This document shows, piece after piece, positions 10,531 through 22,624 of a DNA stretch of 64,000 bases. The DNA comes from Uloborus plumipes (taxonomy: Eukaryota; Arthropoda; Arachnida; Araneae; Uloboridae). Location: the NCBI GenBank assembly GCA_038373865.1, contig JAXGGA010001112.1, positions 1 to 64,000 on the forward strand, read 5' to 3'. The position numbers and the translations under genes are program-made. The stretch's first letter is position 1. Every line of letters begins with the position of its first letter. The notes under the pieces are model-generated. The model saw only the letters and a program-made list of their open reading frames with translations. It was not told where the DNA came from and ran no database searches.

Positions 10531-11588
10531 CCGATCTTCGCATGAGATTAATTAACGAAAACATTAATTAAAAACCCTTAAACCATTTTTCATAATTTTT
10601 GAAGTTAAAACATGCTTGAAACTTTAAAACAATAGTATTAAAAAAAAGAGAACATTTTTCTTCGTCTGATATAATGTGTTTGGAACTTCCTTGTTACAGA
10701 AGCTCGAACTACAATGTTTTTTTATAAAATGCAGTTAAGCCTTATTTTTACACGCTTTAAATTCAATGTCATTGTTGGCCAACGAGGAAAGAAAACTCAA
10801 TTATTTAAAATGTTTATCTGCTGCTAGTTTCTACTTGTTAACAATTAAAATACTTACAATTGTTTTTAGTATAAGGATTTTAAGGGGATTTTCAATGTTC
10901 CCTCTTTATTCTGCTTTAAAATACTTTCTGACCAGTGAAGTTCGTTATACTATAAGGTCGGGAATCCAGGTCGTTTTTTTTTTTTTTAATTGAATCTTAG
11001 TACTTGTTCACAGCTTTTTTTTAATACATATGTTTCTCTTTCACACGTTATTAAAGTTATTTTACTATACGAAACGTGCTTGAAGCTTTGAAACTGCAGC
11101 ATTTAATTTTTCGCAAATCATTTTTAAAACTCTGTCAAACTGCTCAATTCTGCGCTCTTGTATCCTCTTCTTCACATAGTAAACAAGAACTTGTGCGTTA
11201 CTGATATTTCCCGAAGAGCTTGAAATCATACTGTGAAGAAGATGACGCCATTATGCTAATTTATTTTGTCTGAGTATGCGATAATATTTCCGCCTGTCGA
11301 TTCTGATTTTAAAAAATCTTGTTAAAAAGAAATGTAACTACACAAATCTTAACAGTTATTTCTTTTGTTGCAGTTAATTATTGACTTAATGTAAGTGGTT
11401 TTGCATACGTATAGCAACTGCACTCGTATCAAACACCTATTATGCCTCATAGCTGCATAGAAAATCCCTGACTTAGTAGATATAGTAAGACGCTGCTTAC
11501 TTAATTTAGTGGATATAGTAAGCTGCATAGCAGATAAAGTAAACAGAATATCCCCGATCGTAAAAATATGAGCAAACATTTATTCAAA
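10531..11588. other. AT-rich DNA, nothing recognised
   Basis: Several short chance frames, none with splice context or family features. An imperfect duplicated phrase about a stretch TAGTAGATATAGTAAG occurs at about 11475-11545. Confidence 0.4.
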
Positions 11589-11815
11589 TTAGCTGGCAAG
11601 CCTTTTCCCATCGATATAAGCTTGGCATCTATGAGGAGTAGAATCAAAAAGAATGTGGATGGAAGAGAGATGGATTTTCTGCCATTCTTCTTCTAGTTGG
11701 GCGATTCTTTCTTTAGCATTTAAAGCATTCCTTCCTACAAGTCGACACTCTAGATCTTCCGTACTACGGTTCAATGATTGGTTTGACCAGTCAAGGAGAG
11801 TAACATGACGGCAGG
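11589..11815 (-). pseudogene. Tc1-like transposase relic (C-terminus)
   Basis: The minus-strand frame reads LECRLVGRNALNAKERIAQL, EEEWQKIHLSSI and then STPHRCQAYI, which follows the C-terminus of Tc1 transposases (LGRRVR... LEEEWQ.IPQ..I..LV.SMPRRCQAVI). Upstream the degenerate DWSNQSLNRSTEDL occupies the place of WPAQSPDLNPIEHLW, so the third catalytic acidic region is lost. Only the last quarter of a transposase of about 340 residues remains. A different Tc1/mariner lineage is present at 6905-7445. Confidence 0.75.
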
Positions 11816-11875
11816 AGAATATGTTTTGGATGTGCTTGGATAGGTATTATTCTGTTTGAAAAAGTAACCCATGAC

Positions 11876-12152
11876 GACCACCTATCAGAGAAGCTGAATA
11901 CTACGCATGGGGAATTCCGGGTTCGAATCCTGGCTCGGACATGGATGTACTTTCTCTCTCATGTCTTTTCCCCTTTCTTTGTATGAATATGTTTTGTGCT
12001 GTGAGTGGTTGCCTACCCCAAAAACGGGCCCTTATGGCAAGTGTGTACTGTGGAATTTGGATGTCATACTAAATTACAGTACAGTTGGAAAAATGAAGCA
12101 GCGCAGTCCCAAATTAAAAGCCTAGATCACACAAGACGACAACAACAACAAT
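11876..12152 (+). mobile_element. tRNA-derived SINE, copy 2
   Basis: Head with B box (GGGTTCGAATCCTGGCTCGG, about 11919-11938), body CATGGATGTACTTTCTCTCT, and tail ACAACAACAACAATC. It belongs to the family at 4563 and 49186. Possible target duplications are CCCATGACG upstream (about 11868) and CCCATTGACC downstream (about 12156), no longer identical. The A-box region is degraded. Confidence 0.8.
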
Positions 12153-12490
12153 CAGCCCATTGACCAAGAAACCCGAGTGCATATACCATACATGAGTTTC
12201 TCAAGAAGGTCATATTTCATAAATTCACCTAGGAGGACTAGTGCTAAAGCTAGTAACATATTTTCAAGCCATCATACTTCCATATCCATGCTTAATTATT
12301 GTTGTAATGTGATACTTGAGGTCAAAACGAGTAACTTATAGACTACAAATTTACCTTATCTCATTGCTTTAGATAACAATGGTTTTTCAAACACATTTAA
12401 GTATGAATTACATATGCTTCGATAATTCAATATCCCAGAAATCGTTGGTTATATTTCAACTCATATAGTATATTTTACCGCAAAAAAAAA

Positions 12491-12501
<11 letters not shown>

Positions 12502-12535
<34 letters not shown>
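12502..12535. repeat. (AT)n microsatellite
   Basis: About 17 uninterrupted AT units preceded by A-rich runs. Confidence 0.95.
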
Positions 12536-12536
<1 letters not shown>

Positions 12537-12819
12537 TATGTATTTCTTTTTTCGGAAAAAAATATTCTGAACTTTGCTGAAAACAGTTCGGCCCAACTAA
12601 CATTTTTGCATGTCATAATAACTAAAAGAAATATAATTAATACTTTGTTATTACCATGAATAAATGGAAAATTTAGCACAGCTTCTAAAAGAGTAATTTG
12701 TCAGATGAAAAGTTACAACATGAAAATATTTTCGATATGTATGTCAAAAAGAGTAAATATTTACTGTACCAGGATCTATAAAAACATTTACAACAAGAAA
12801 AGATAATGTTATAACTTAC

Positions 12820-12912
12820 GTCTGAAGACTTTAAGTTACTTTTAATATGTTTCCTCGCTTCAAATTTAGTTGATTCGCATGCTTGAGGCATTATCACAAA
12901 TACTGAAAACAT
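12820..12912 (-). CDS. candidate coding exon with GTAAGT donor, minus strand
   Basis: From an ATG at 12912-12910 the minus frame reads 31 codons, including QACESTKFEARKHIKSNLKS, and is followed directly by the strong donor GTAAGTTA. It ends in phase 0, which matches the phase of the candidate last exon at 10353-10234 across an intron of about 2.5 kb. An in-frame TGA lies 12 nt upstream of the ATG, so this is either the first coding exon or an internal exon starting at the CAG|ATG acceptor. No domain is recognised. Open length alone would not be persuasive; the donor and phase match raise it to a weak candidate. Confidence 0.28.
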
Positions 12913-14239
12913 CTGATGTATTCAGCCCAAGAAGATATCATGCAAAATGTTTCAGTCAATGTGCACCTCTTTAAAATTGGATTATATAATTAAGTTTTTT
13001 AATTTCAAAATAAGGTATATACCATTTAACTTAACAACAGTTAGTAAATGTTCTTATAATTCAATGTTTGCAAATAATCAAGCAAAGAAATCAAGCATTT
13101 GAAAGTCCCAAAGAGCAATTACTGACTTTATTTTCTGTCTGTGGAGGAACGTCTTTAAATCTGGATACATTAAATATCTGACACAGGTAAACTTTACAGA
13201 TTCATTATGCTTAAAGAGCCTCGAGGAGAGCGCAATCAACGCAAACGAAACGTATCTATTGGAAATTCAAAGGTCATCGATAAATCATTTTCCAGCTGGC
13301 AAATTGCTTTTAATTGGCACTTTTGTCACCAATGATTGCGTGTGAATCTGCGAACCTATTGCAGTCGAGAGACGAATAATTATATTGAAAGGAAATTGGC
13401 TGGCTGTTAGAAATAAAAGTTCGGTAACAATCAGGTAAAACCTTTACGTAATGCAAGGGAATGAATTGTCCTACAACTCCAATAAATTGCTTTGCACAAA
13501 AACAACTTTTAATGGAACATAGATGCAGAAAATATATTTTCAGTGATTATCTATCTATGCTATTATTTCATTTTGAAAAATTGAAATTTAATTGAAATGA
13601 AGTGTAGTTATTTCAAATCTAATAAGATAAGGACACCCTAAGGATCATGGGTTAATATATCACTCATTTATGATTTAATTCGCTCCAACACTTTTTCATA
13701 TTCACCCAGATGAAGCATAAACATTAAGGGGAAAAATGAATCAAAGTAAAAAAGTTTCATTTATATTTTTTAGTTGTTTTCACAAATGAAGAATATTTTG
13801 CCTTATCAGGAACAGGAGTCCTAAATAAAGCCAAGTCAGGGCAAGGATTACCGAATTATCTTACACAGAGTTGAAGGCGAAAAGGACATCATAAAACTAA
13901 AAATGATTGAAAAAAAATATTTAATGTCTGTAGAAAAACATGTTAAACCACTTTTGATAAATTTTAATACCTAATTAAAAAAAGTTCCTGTTTACTACAT
14001 TAAAAAGGAGAAAGAGCAATCGTAGCTTTCAGGACACTGATAAATCGGCATTTTCCGTGTTTTTTTTTTTTTTTTTTGTTATATATAACAGCATTTTTTT
14101 AAATTTTATTTATTTTTATTTTTTTTTTTTTTTGAAATTTATAACACAGCAGACTTCTTAAATTATGGAGACACTTCCAGAATCAGCTGAACTTCACTGC
14201 ACAATGTGCTTTTCTTGAATTCATTCTTTCTCTTCACAG

Positions 14240-14787
14240 ATGAAACATACGTTGAGAACTATTAAAATTTCTTTGATTCAAATAATGTGCCTAACTTTAA
14301 ATGATATACCCAAAATTGTTAACCGTAACATATTTTTTAGAGTCGTATCAAGCTCAGCGAAGCAGCTGCCCCTGGTATAAAAAATGGAGCGGTGAAGAAA
14401 AAAAAAACAAATGTAAAAAATGACAGAAATAGAAAGCAAAAAGCCTATTTTATTACTTTCAGAATATTTTACTTTACTCACTTGGAAGAAATTTTTATCA
14501 CGAGTAAAGGCAATGTTGAGTGTTCTGGGATTCTTTTTGCTCTGAGCTTTGGTTTACAGCAATAACTTGAAGGTTTTAAGTTTAATGTCTGCAGGTATAT
14601 CAAGTGTGTGAGAGTAGAAAAAAGTTGGTTTTGGTTAAAAATCTCCTTGCGGCTAATCTTTTATAAGTAATTAAATCTGTTTATTTCTTACTTTTACAGC
14701 ACTGAACAATTTTTGAAATCCGTCTTTAAGGAGGGATTGAAAAAGAAAGTATTTCAATTGCACGTTTATATATTCCGCCGCCTATAG
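14240..14787 (+). CDS. candidate three-exon chain ending at TAG (87 codons)
   Basis: Three consecutive strong acceptors on the plus strand (TTCTTTCTCTTCACAG at 14224-14239, TTTTATTACTTTCAG at 14448-14462, TTTCTTACTTTTACAG at 14684-14699) precede frames that join without a stop. They are 14240-14374 (phase 0, donor GTATAA), 14463-14503 (donor GTAAAG) and 14700-14787 (stop TAG). The introns would be 88 and 196 nt, a normal short size for arthropods. The product contains LTLNDIPKIVNRNIFFRVVS and TEQFLKSVFKEGLKKKVF; no family is recognised. Base composition is only slightly above background and no upstream exon was found, so chance is quite possible. A minus-strand reading of 14481-14541 competes with it. 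Confidence 0.27.
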
Positions 14788-15602
14788 TTAAATTCTAACT
14801 CTTATTTTACTGCTAAGGAATTTGAGAACACTATTCAATATATTTTGAACAAGTGTCTACATTTCTTTTCTTTCAAAATTTAAGCATGCTATTAAATATA
14901 TTGCAAATGCATATCTATTACACTAGTAGTTTTCTATTCTAAGAAAGAATTGGACACTTCTTTGCCATTTCTTGACAACAACAAGAAATATGTGACAAAA
15001 TTACATTCTTAATAGCTCTCCAATAAACTCATAAAGTTAGAATAATTGCTTTACTTTCGTAGGTTATTTATATTTTTTTTGAGATTTTAAATGTCAAAAC
15101 GTTCGGTAAAAATTACCTTCAAGGCCTGAATGAATTTATTCTTTTGTTTGAAGATAATTGTGTACATAAATTGTTCTCAAACATCGGGCAAGTGCAGCAT
15201 TTGACATTTACTGGAGCATATTTAGTTGTATAGTTCTAGGAAAAAAACGCAATCAATAATGCTACTTGTAACTGACGATAATTTTTACTTTTGAGTTTTA
15301 TAGCAGGAGAAGAATTTAAAAAAAATACATGTTCTTTTGTTTGTAATGGAAAGATAAATTTATGTTAAACAAGCAAAAAGTAGCAGTTTACTTTGTAAAA
15401 AAAGTGATAGAAATACGATTAAGATTTATAAATCATTTGATACGAGTAACATTGTGCTTTTGTGTTGTCTTTAATCCCAAATAATGAAAATATCACATTT
15501 TCAAACACGATGTAAATCAATACCATTAAGTAATAGTGATTTTGTTTTTCGTTTAAAAGAAAAAGAAACAATGCGAATGTCATTAATAATAAATAATATC
15601 AA
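14788..15602. other. AT-rich DNA, nothing recognised
   Basis: No coding-like frame or structured repeat seen. Confidence 0.4.
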
Positions 15603-15830
15603 CACTGCAAAGAAGTAAACTGTTGTTTTTACGGTATAATACTGGCAGCCGAGGACTGGTAGCTGAAAATGTAAAATGCACAGTAATAAACAGGAAAATT
15701 GCTAGTTTTACAGTAGTAAACCGTTAAATTGCTAATTTTACAACTTTTTATAGTGCATTTTACAGTTTTAAACTGGAACCTCTGCTGCCAGTATTATACT
15801 GTAAAAACACTAGTTTATTTTTTGCATTGT
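15603..15830. mobile_element. MITE of the TACACTGYAAAA family, copy A
   Basis: The ends are inverted (CACTGCAAAGAAGTAAACTG and TTTATTTTTTGCATTGTA). The interior alternates AATTGCTAATTTTACA-type segments with GTAAAATGCACAGTAATAAA and their complements, so the whole element is a near hairpin. The phrase TGCTGCCAGTATTATACTGT marks one end of the family. Related copies lie at 25962, 26819 and 58551. No coding capacity. Confidence 0.8.
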
Positions 15831-16340
15831 ATGCAAAACTGCCAGGCAACGTTTCTAGTGTATACAATTTTGCCTTTACAATTACTTCACCCATCCCAGA
15901 ACTGATAATGGGTTGATCTACAGAGCTAAAGTATAACTACTCTAATTCTGTATACAGAACGTGAATGTAGACATGTCTACTCCATCAATTTTGTATTTTA
16001 GTCTTAAGTAGAAACTCAGTTCACAGTAAATCGTCAACTAAATTCCGCATTTAGGTAATGCGTTTCTCCAATATTCAATAGGATTTGGTAATTCAACTGT
16101 CCCCTAAATTCCAGAAAAAAGTAGAAAAATTAACTTAAACAAGGAAATGCTCCATAGTAGTTTGTGACGGTTGCATCATAATTTAGTGACTTATGCACTC
16201 AATTCATCCGTACAGTGCAAAGCATTTCCAGAAATAGCTAAAACATTCATTAAAACAGTGCGCCCTGATTGCTTTGAAGTTTCTAAATATAAATCAATAA
16301 GCTTGTATTCATGAGAATTCACTTCTGTTAAATTGCTCTA

Positions 16341-17000
16341 ATCTTACAATGGGAGATTACAGGTTGTCACTCACCGATTTTGATCAGTTTTATATATTAT
16401 GTAGAGGTACCCACCCTAAGTATTTTAGCAAAAGGAAATTCCCCAATGCGCCTTAGTTTTCGAAATATAATGATCCAAAGTTCAACTCAAAGTTGTTGTT
16501 ATAGAGGTACGGTTGAGCAGTGGTCACAACAGCGGCCGTAGCCCAGTTAGCAAGGTCCCCCACTCTGACCGCTGGAGATATGGGGATGGAGTCCCGTGAA
16601 TTAACAATATAAAAAATTGAAAAAATAGATTTCTTTTTTAAATGAATAAATAAATAAAGTAAAAATGAATAATTAAACGATTTTCCATTAACTATCGAAT
16701 TTATTTCGATTTTAAAGAAAAAAAAATTACGTCACGGGACTCGACTCCCCAGACCTCCAGCGGTCGGAGTGGGGGACTTTGCTCCCTGCTTTGCTCACTG
16801 GGCTACGGCCGCTGTTGTGACCACTGCTCAACCGTACCGCTATAATAACTTCGAGCTGAACTTTGGATCGTTATATCTCGAAAACTAAGGCGCATTGGGG
16901 AATATTCTTTTGCTTAAATACTTAGGGTGGGTCCCTCTACATAATATATAAAACTCATCAAAATCGGTGAGTGACTACCTGTAAGATCCCCTTGTTAGAT
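16341..17000. mobile_element. 660-bp foldback element with tRNA-like arms
   Basis: Two arms of about 270-285 bp (16341-16607 and 16733-17000) are inverted around a spacer of roughly 125 bp. The outer part carries TCACTCACCGATTTTGATCA, AGGTACCCACCCTAAG and CCCCAATGCGCCTTAG in both arms. The inner part of each arm carries a tRNA-like block, with GGCCGTAGCCCAGTTAGCAA resembling an A box and, best kept in the right arm, GGGGAGTCGAGTCCCGTG resembling a B box. Hairpin folding is certain from the sequence; pol III activity is inferred. No protein is encoded. Confidence 0.85.
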
Positions 17001-19986
17001 TTACGTATTTCGAATTTTAAAATATAAACTCTTCTACTACAACTAAGACAGAAGACATCAAAGTTGAATTATCATTTTTCGTTACTTAATAGAAGTTAGA
17101 TCTCAGTGATGACAAATCATAATCTCAAAATTAATCGGCTTTCTAAAACTATTTTCTTTGTTACATCAGGCATTTAAAATGCTGCGACATCTCAGAAAAT
17201 AATGGAATAAATTTCAATTATCAATACTAATTGACAGAAACAAAAGAATAAAATGTTTTCCATCGACTTAAGTAGCATAAAATATTGAGAAAGATACATA
17301 AGAGTTGAAAAGATATCTTGAAAAACAACTTCATCAACCTGTTTAATTACAAACAATCACTTTGCGATGCTGTTGCTATTAGATTGTATTTTCTTAACAC
17401 CGCACATGATTTGTAAAATAGTAGTAAAGCTTCCTGAAAAAAATAAAACACTTGATAAAGCAAAATAAAATTTTTAAAAAGTATTTTTCTTCTTCTGGAG
17501 AATCAAATAGTTTATCCCTTTTGAAGGACTGGCGTCATTGTTTCCGCGATGATAGTTGTGAAAAATTCAACCCCCGTTATCGAATTCAAACCACCTTATA
17601 CATAGAAGAACCATTTTTAAAAAAAATTTAAAAAAAAACGAGTCTGTACCCTTTCTTTGTGAGACCTTCCTCTCCGATCATTAGAGGCTTTAAAAACATT
17701 TCTACACGCCTCAGAACAGTTATTTATGAATGCATCCAAAGCTAACGGAGCTTTTAATCCAGATTAGAAGCATTTCACTTTATCCAGCATAAGTACTATA
17801 CTCATACTGGCATAAGTTATTATGCCAGTACTCAATGCATAAAAAAATTTTTTTTTGAGGTCCTGCATGCACAAAAACAGCCAACTTTGGATTGTCGAGT
17901 AAATGACAATGTATTCAAACTTACAAGAATGGACTGGTAACCTCATGTCCAGAAATACAAAAGATAAAGACAAGAGTAAGCCAGTAACACAAAACGTAAG
18001 AGTTACTATTAATTTTACACTCCGTATTGAAAAAGGTAATACGACACTTTTTCAACTGAACCTCAATACGATCAGTTAATGACAGCAATAATATCAAATT
18101 AATGAAAATAAATTGTTATTTACTGATATAAATAAAAAGTTATTTTAAGAATAAAATTTATTTATTTCAAACTGTCTCATAAAAATGAAGTTCATACTTT
18201 TGAATCAGTGACTAAATAAACTTTAAAGGCTTTATTTTTCATAGAAACCTAGCAATAAAAATAAAACGGATAATACAATATTCGAAATGTGGTATAAAAA
18301 TTCATAGTTTCAAAAATTAGAAAACCCTTTTTAGATCATATTTCTAGAAAACGTTCTAGAAGATGTTTTTGCTATTAAAATTAATCATCATAATATAAAG
18401 GAATAGCTACAACTGAGCTAGATTTATGTTATCATATGTATGTTAATCCCGAAGCTACCTATTGTCTTTCATTTCTTCTAAATGTCACTGTTCTCTTCTG
18501 TTGTCATGCAAAACTAAAATATTGAAACAAAATAAGCATAACAATAGAGCAGAAACAGGAAACACCTCGTAAGTGCAGTTCTAAGACGTAAAATAATGTC
18601 TGAATGAGTCTTAAAACAGAAATTGCGTTTTAGGTACAGCAGTATTTTTGTCCACTGTTGCATTGTTTTTGCGTGTTACCGCCGACATACTTTCTTTGTT
18701 AGAATTTGTAATGTCAGGGTTACTACCCATCAGGGCGGGAAGACTTTTTCTAACAGACTTTGTATAAACATCATTTCATAAAGGCCTCTACCAAAAACTA
18801 CTAAATTTGGAAGCAGAAACCATGCGAAATGCGCCGAATTATTCGGGCATATCCAAAGCTAGATCTCGTGTTGCAATTTTATTTTGATATTTACCGTCTT
18901 CTGAAGCTGTTGTTGCTGAAGTTACTTTTGCCAAACTCTTAATGAATATCTTCTGCTATGACTGTGCTTTAGGATATCCATTAATAATATTGTGTAAGAT
19001 TTTATCATCGTAATTTTTTGTACCCAAGTGCTTGATTAGTAATAATATGAACTTCTACAACTTTATTTTCTGGTATAATGGATGGTAATGATACCTGTTT
19101 TTAAATACAAATCATGCTTTCGAAAATAGCTTACCTATTGGACACGCTGAAATTAATATGTATTGACATAGTAGTTTAATTGGATATTTATAGCCATAGA
19201 AGGATTTGTGAAATATATTGTTAAATAATCACGTTATCAAATGTAAACAAAAATACTGATTTAGCTTGAATTTTTATGAAAAGGTTTATCGTTTTCTTTA
19301 AAGTACAGGTTTCTGTTTTGCTGACCATGTACCATGTGATACACCATGAAGATGCTGGGTAGCTGCATTTGTTCTAGATAAGAATAATAGTTGATTGTGA
19401 ATTTCAATACAAGTTATAACTTTCAAAAATTGTTTAGTTTGTTTAACTCACTGCATAAAATGTGCGCTGATGATACTTGTTCTGTTGGATTAAGCCAGGC
19501 TTTGTAAATCATATTACATAAGCTTACGCAGAAAATTTTGTAACTTTCAGGACATCTTTTTTACTTTAGTGATAGTAAAACTTTAATGCTCCGTACATTT
19601 CAAAACTTTGGGTGATAATCAGAAAGAATATATTACAAGCATCTTGGAATCAATGTTTTATTACATGATACATTATAAGTAACAAACATAGAAACCTAGG
19701 ATAAAGAGATAGACCATAGAGCTGCAAACTGAGTTTTAAGCAAAAAGCTTTTTTAAACGATAACGATAAAGCGTTTTCTTCAGATGTACTTTTAAAGTAC
19801 CAATATATGCATTCCTTTTTGTTTTGCCAAAGTTACTTAAAGAGTTCTGGAAGCTTAATTTGTCGAAGGAAAATAAAGGCAAACACATAACTTACGTTTT
19901 GAAAGTAAAAGATAACACATAAAAAGCTAAAGAAAGCAGATGCTCTAAAAAAAAGTTTGAATTTTACAAACTGGGTATAAAATAAT
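17001..19986. other. region upstream of the first exon
   Basis: AT-rich, no convincing exon on either strand. The 18590-18850 part is slightly richer in GC and could hold 5' regulatory sequence or a non-coding first exon of the plus-strand gene, but nothing specific (no clear TATA plus initiator pair at a sensible distance) is visible. GGGTATAAAAT at about 19973 lies too close to the ATG to be its TATA box. Confidence 0.35.
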
Positions 19987-20143
19987 ATGAGCTCTGACAT
20001 CAGCAGCAATGAAATGGATAACAGGAAAAGAAGCCTTGAAGGCAAAGAAGATTTAGCTCTAATCACTACGCAAGATAAAAGACGTAAAGATTATTATTGC
20101 AGACGTTGTCGAGTACAAGTTGGAGGGTGTACTTACTTAATTG
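19987..20143 (+). CDS. first coding exon of an unrecognised gene
   Basis: An ATG at 19987 with A at -3 and an in-frame TAA 9 nt upstream opens 52 codons plus one base. The exon ends at a perfect donor, G|GTAAGTAAG, in phase 1. The product starts MSSDISSNEMDNRKRSLEGK and becomes basic. A Cys cluster follows (DYYCRRCRVQVGGC), with a CxxC pair and a third Cys eight residues on, which could bind a metal but is incomplete as a finger. GC content is well above the flanks. The next supported exon (55467) starts in the same phase and completes the codon as GTG (Val). I do not recognise the family. Unspliced readthrough would stop after GK at the TAA in the intron. Confidence 0.6.
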
Positions 20144-22624
20144 GTAAGTAAGCATTGAACATTTAATAGCTGATTTACTTCCTTTTAAAGGTTTTTATTC
20201 CAACTTTAACCGATGAAAAGACAATGTCTCCACCTTAGCAACCATAAGCATTTTCTTTAAGTAATTACTTTCGATATAATGTTTACATAACTTGATCTAA
20301 CACCTCATGATTAAATAATTTTTGCAGCTAGGCGATTCTTGAAGAAATCTAAATAAGTAGTACAAATTTAGTCCTTTCGTCAATCCTTATTCACATCAAA
20401 AGAAAATCAACTTGTTAAACCAACTGGATTAGAGTATTCAACCAATGGATTAACAAATGCCTAATATACTTTTGTTTAAAAGTTTTTTGCCGCCAATATT
20501 AGCGAAAGAAATAGCTATTCACCATGAAAACTAAATTTAAAAATATATTTAACATACTGAATAATAACTACAATGTATTTGAGGTAAAAATAAATTTTTT
20601 GTTAAATTTTTAAATAAAAAAAATACGGAAAACACGTTTAGTTCCCTATGAAACAGTTTTGACATTTATTTAAAGATAAAACAATAACGCCCAGCTTTAT
20701 CAATTCAATTTATATAGAATTAAAATTCCATTTCTTTCAACAAAGGGAGAATTTCAGGCAGTCATTTTCCATGAGGATATTGGATGAAAAAAACTCCAAC
20801 CATATACAGGTCTTGGATTTAAAAAAAACCCTACTTTTTGAGCTTCGTTTTAAAGAGCTATTTTTTTTTTCTAAAATTGAAATGATTGTTTGAATTACTA
20901 TATTTTGTTTGCTATTGAATAAAAACACAATAGTAGATTTCATGTATAAAATACATCAGCCAAATTATCTCGCTAAGTCTTGAATTTAATCAGAAGTAAT
21001 TAATGGCTAGCTTTACACAGTCTTAATGTTACAAAACAATCATGTTCATATTCTCCCAAAAATTTTAAGATAACGACATTGCATCCAAATTTAGTTCAAT
21101 TTGACTGGAAAATTTTAAAAAATCTCATATTCATAAAACCTGGAGACTAAGATAAACTTTTATCCACATTTAAAAGATTGCAAATATCTATATGACAATA
21201 GTTCAGCCAGCTCTAAATATTTTGCGCGAATACACTCAAACAATATGTACTTTTGTAGTGAGTTTCATGAGTTAAAATGCTATGTTTTATTTAAACGACT
21301 TACTTTTTATGTACAATGTGCGTTCACATTTAAACTGACAAAACCGGTTTTAAAAACAGATATAGGAAAGATTTTTTTAAAAAAGGTAAAACAAATTCTA
21401 GAATATCTAGATATGCATAAGAAAAAGTCAATGATATAAAAGCTCCCCACATTCTCTTAAAAGCATTCATTAGTAAACTTAATCTTAATTTTCCTTTCAT
21501 CCAGCAACGCGTACGATTTTGTTGTGTGAATTTTTCCTTCTTGACACTAATTCCTGCCCTTTTCATAACAGAGTTATAATCATAAAGTACATTTTGATTG
21601 TTTTTAGAAAATGTGTTTTTTATTTTAAAACATTTTCTGATTACAACTTTCGCGAATCTATTGCAAAGTGCTACCGTTCGAATTTGAAATGTAGATAGAG
21701 CATCTTTAGCCTTGCTAAATCTTATTGGAGAATACATTTTTTTAATCTCAACAATTTTTAAAGTGTGAACAGCATTTTTTCAATAATGTGACTCATTTCT
21801 GGTCATGAAGATAGTTTTGTGACTGCAAATAAAACCGAAAACTGATGATGTAAAAGAAATTGAAAGTAAAAGTAATGATAATGATTATTCTTCGTTAATT
21901 TGATTGATCCGCTAATTACTTTATTGGGAAACTGTTTCCTGGTAATAGAAAGATACGTTGATATTTTCACTTCTGGACACTTATCAAAAGAATCCCACCC
22001 GTTTTTGTTTTGTTTTTTCTTTCTAGAAAATATATGTACTTGTGTTTTACAGTAAAACATCTTTTTCCTCTTATCATATCGTTTCACTTGTTTATAAGTT
22101 TTAGCATGAATCACTAATTTATGCAACATTTGCATTGTATTTTATGTAATAGAAATCAAGCTCGATTTAAAATACGTGGTTGTTATAACTAATGTTTTTA
22201 TATCGAATAGCTACTACATAACTTATAAATTAGCAAATTTTATTTATTTCTTTGGATCTTTTGGATCAGCAAGTATTAAATTTCTAAGCTATTTTGAAGT
22301 GACTTAAAATTTTATTCAATGGAGTAGTTGTTACTGTCAAAAAAATTATACTTTATTCAACTGAAACAAGATAAAAATAATTTTAGACGTAGGAGTTACT
22401 TTGTTCGCTATCAATGCTAACAAACGTTCAATTCTATTTGATTGCAAGCTAATTTGCTCTTAAATAACTCAGTTGGAAACACAGGAAAAATTTGCAACTT
22501 AAACTGTATAGACACTTATTTCAGAGTTTCAAGATATTCAGCAACAAATCGAAGTTATTTGATAAAAATAGCTCTTCTTCACACATATCTACATTCTCTA
22601 ATTTTCCTTCTGTTTTTATCACTC
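20144..22624. other. start of the 35-kb intron, no gene seen
   Basis: AT-rich. The minus frames at 21330-21737 and 21803-22135 are the longest open frames here but have Lys/Phe/Asn-rich, AT-driven composition with no family features, and I treat them as chance. Confidence 0.4.

Noticed and set aside
13761..13874. Plus-strand frame VFTNEEYFALSGTGVLNK after a TATTTTTTAG acceptor
   Set aside because: No good donor and no phase-matched neighbour; about 33 open codons can arise by chance.
14481..14541. Minus-strand frame SKKNPRTLNIAFTRDKNFFQ ending at a GTGAGT donor
   Set aside because: The donor is strong, but the acceptor is poor and it overlaps the better-supported plus-strand chain. Kept only as a competing reading.
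19973..19984. GGGTATAAAAT as a TATA box for the first exon
   Set aside because: It ends only a few bases before the ATG, which leaves no room for a start site 25-30 bp downstream plus a leader.
21330..21737. 135-codon minus-strand open frame
   Set aside because: AT-driven composition, no family resemblance and no splice signals; treated as chance despite its length.
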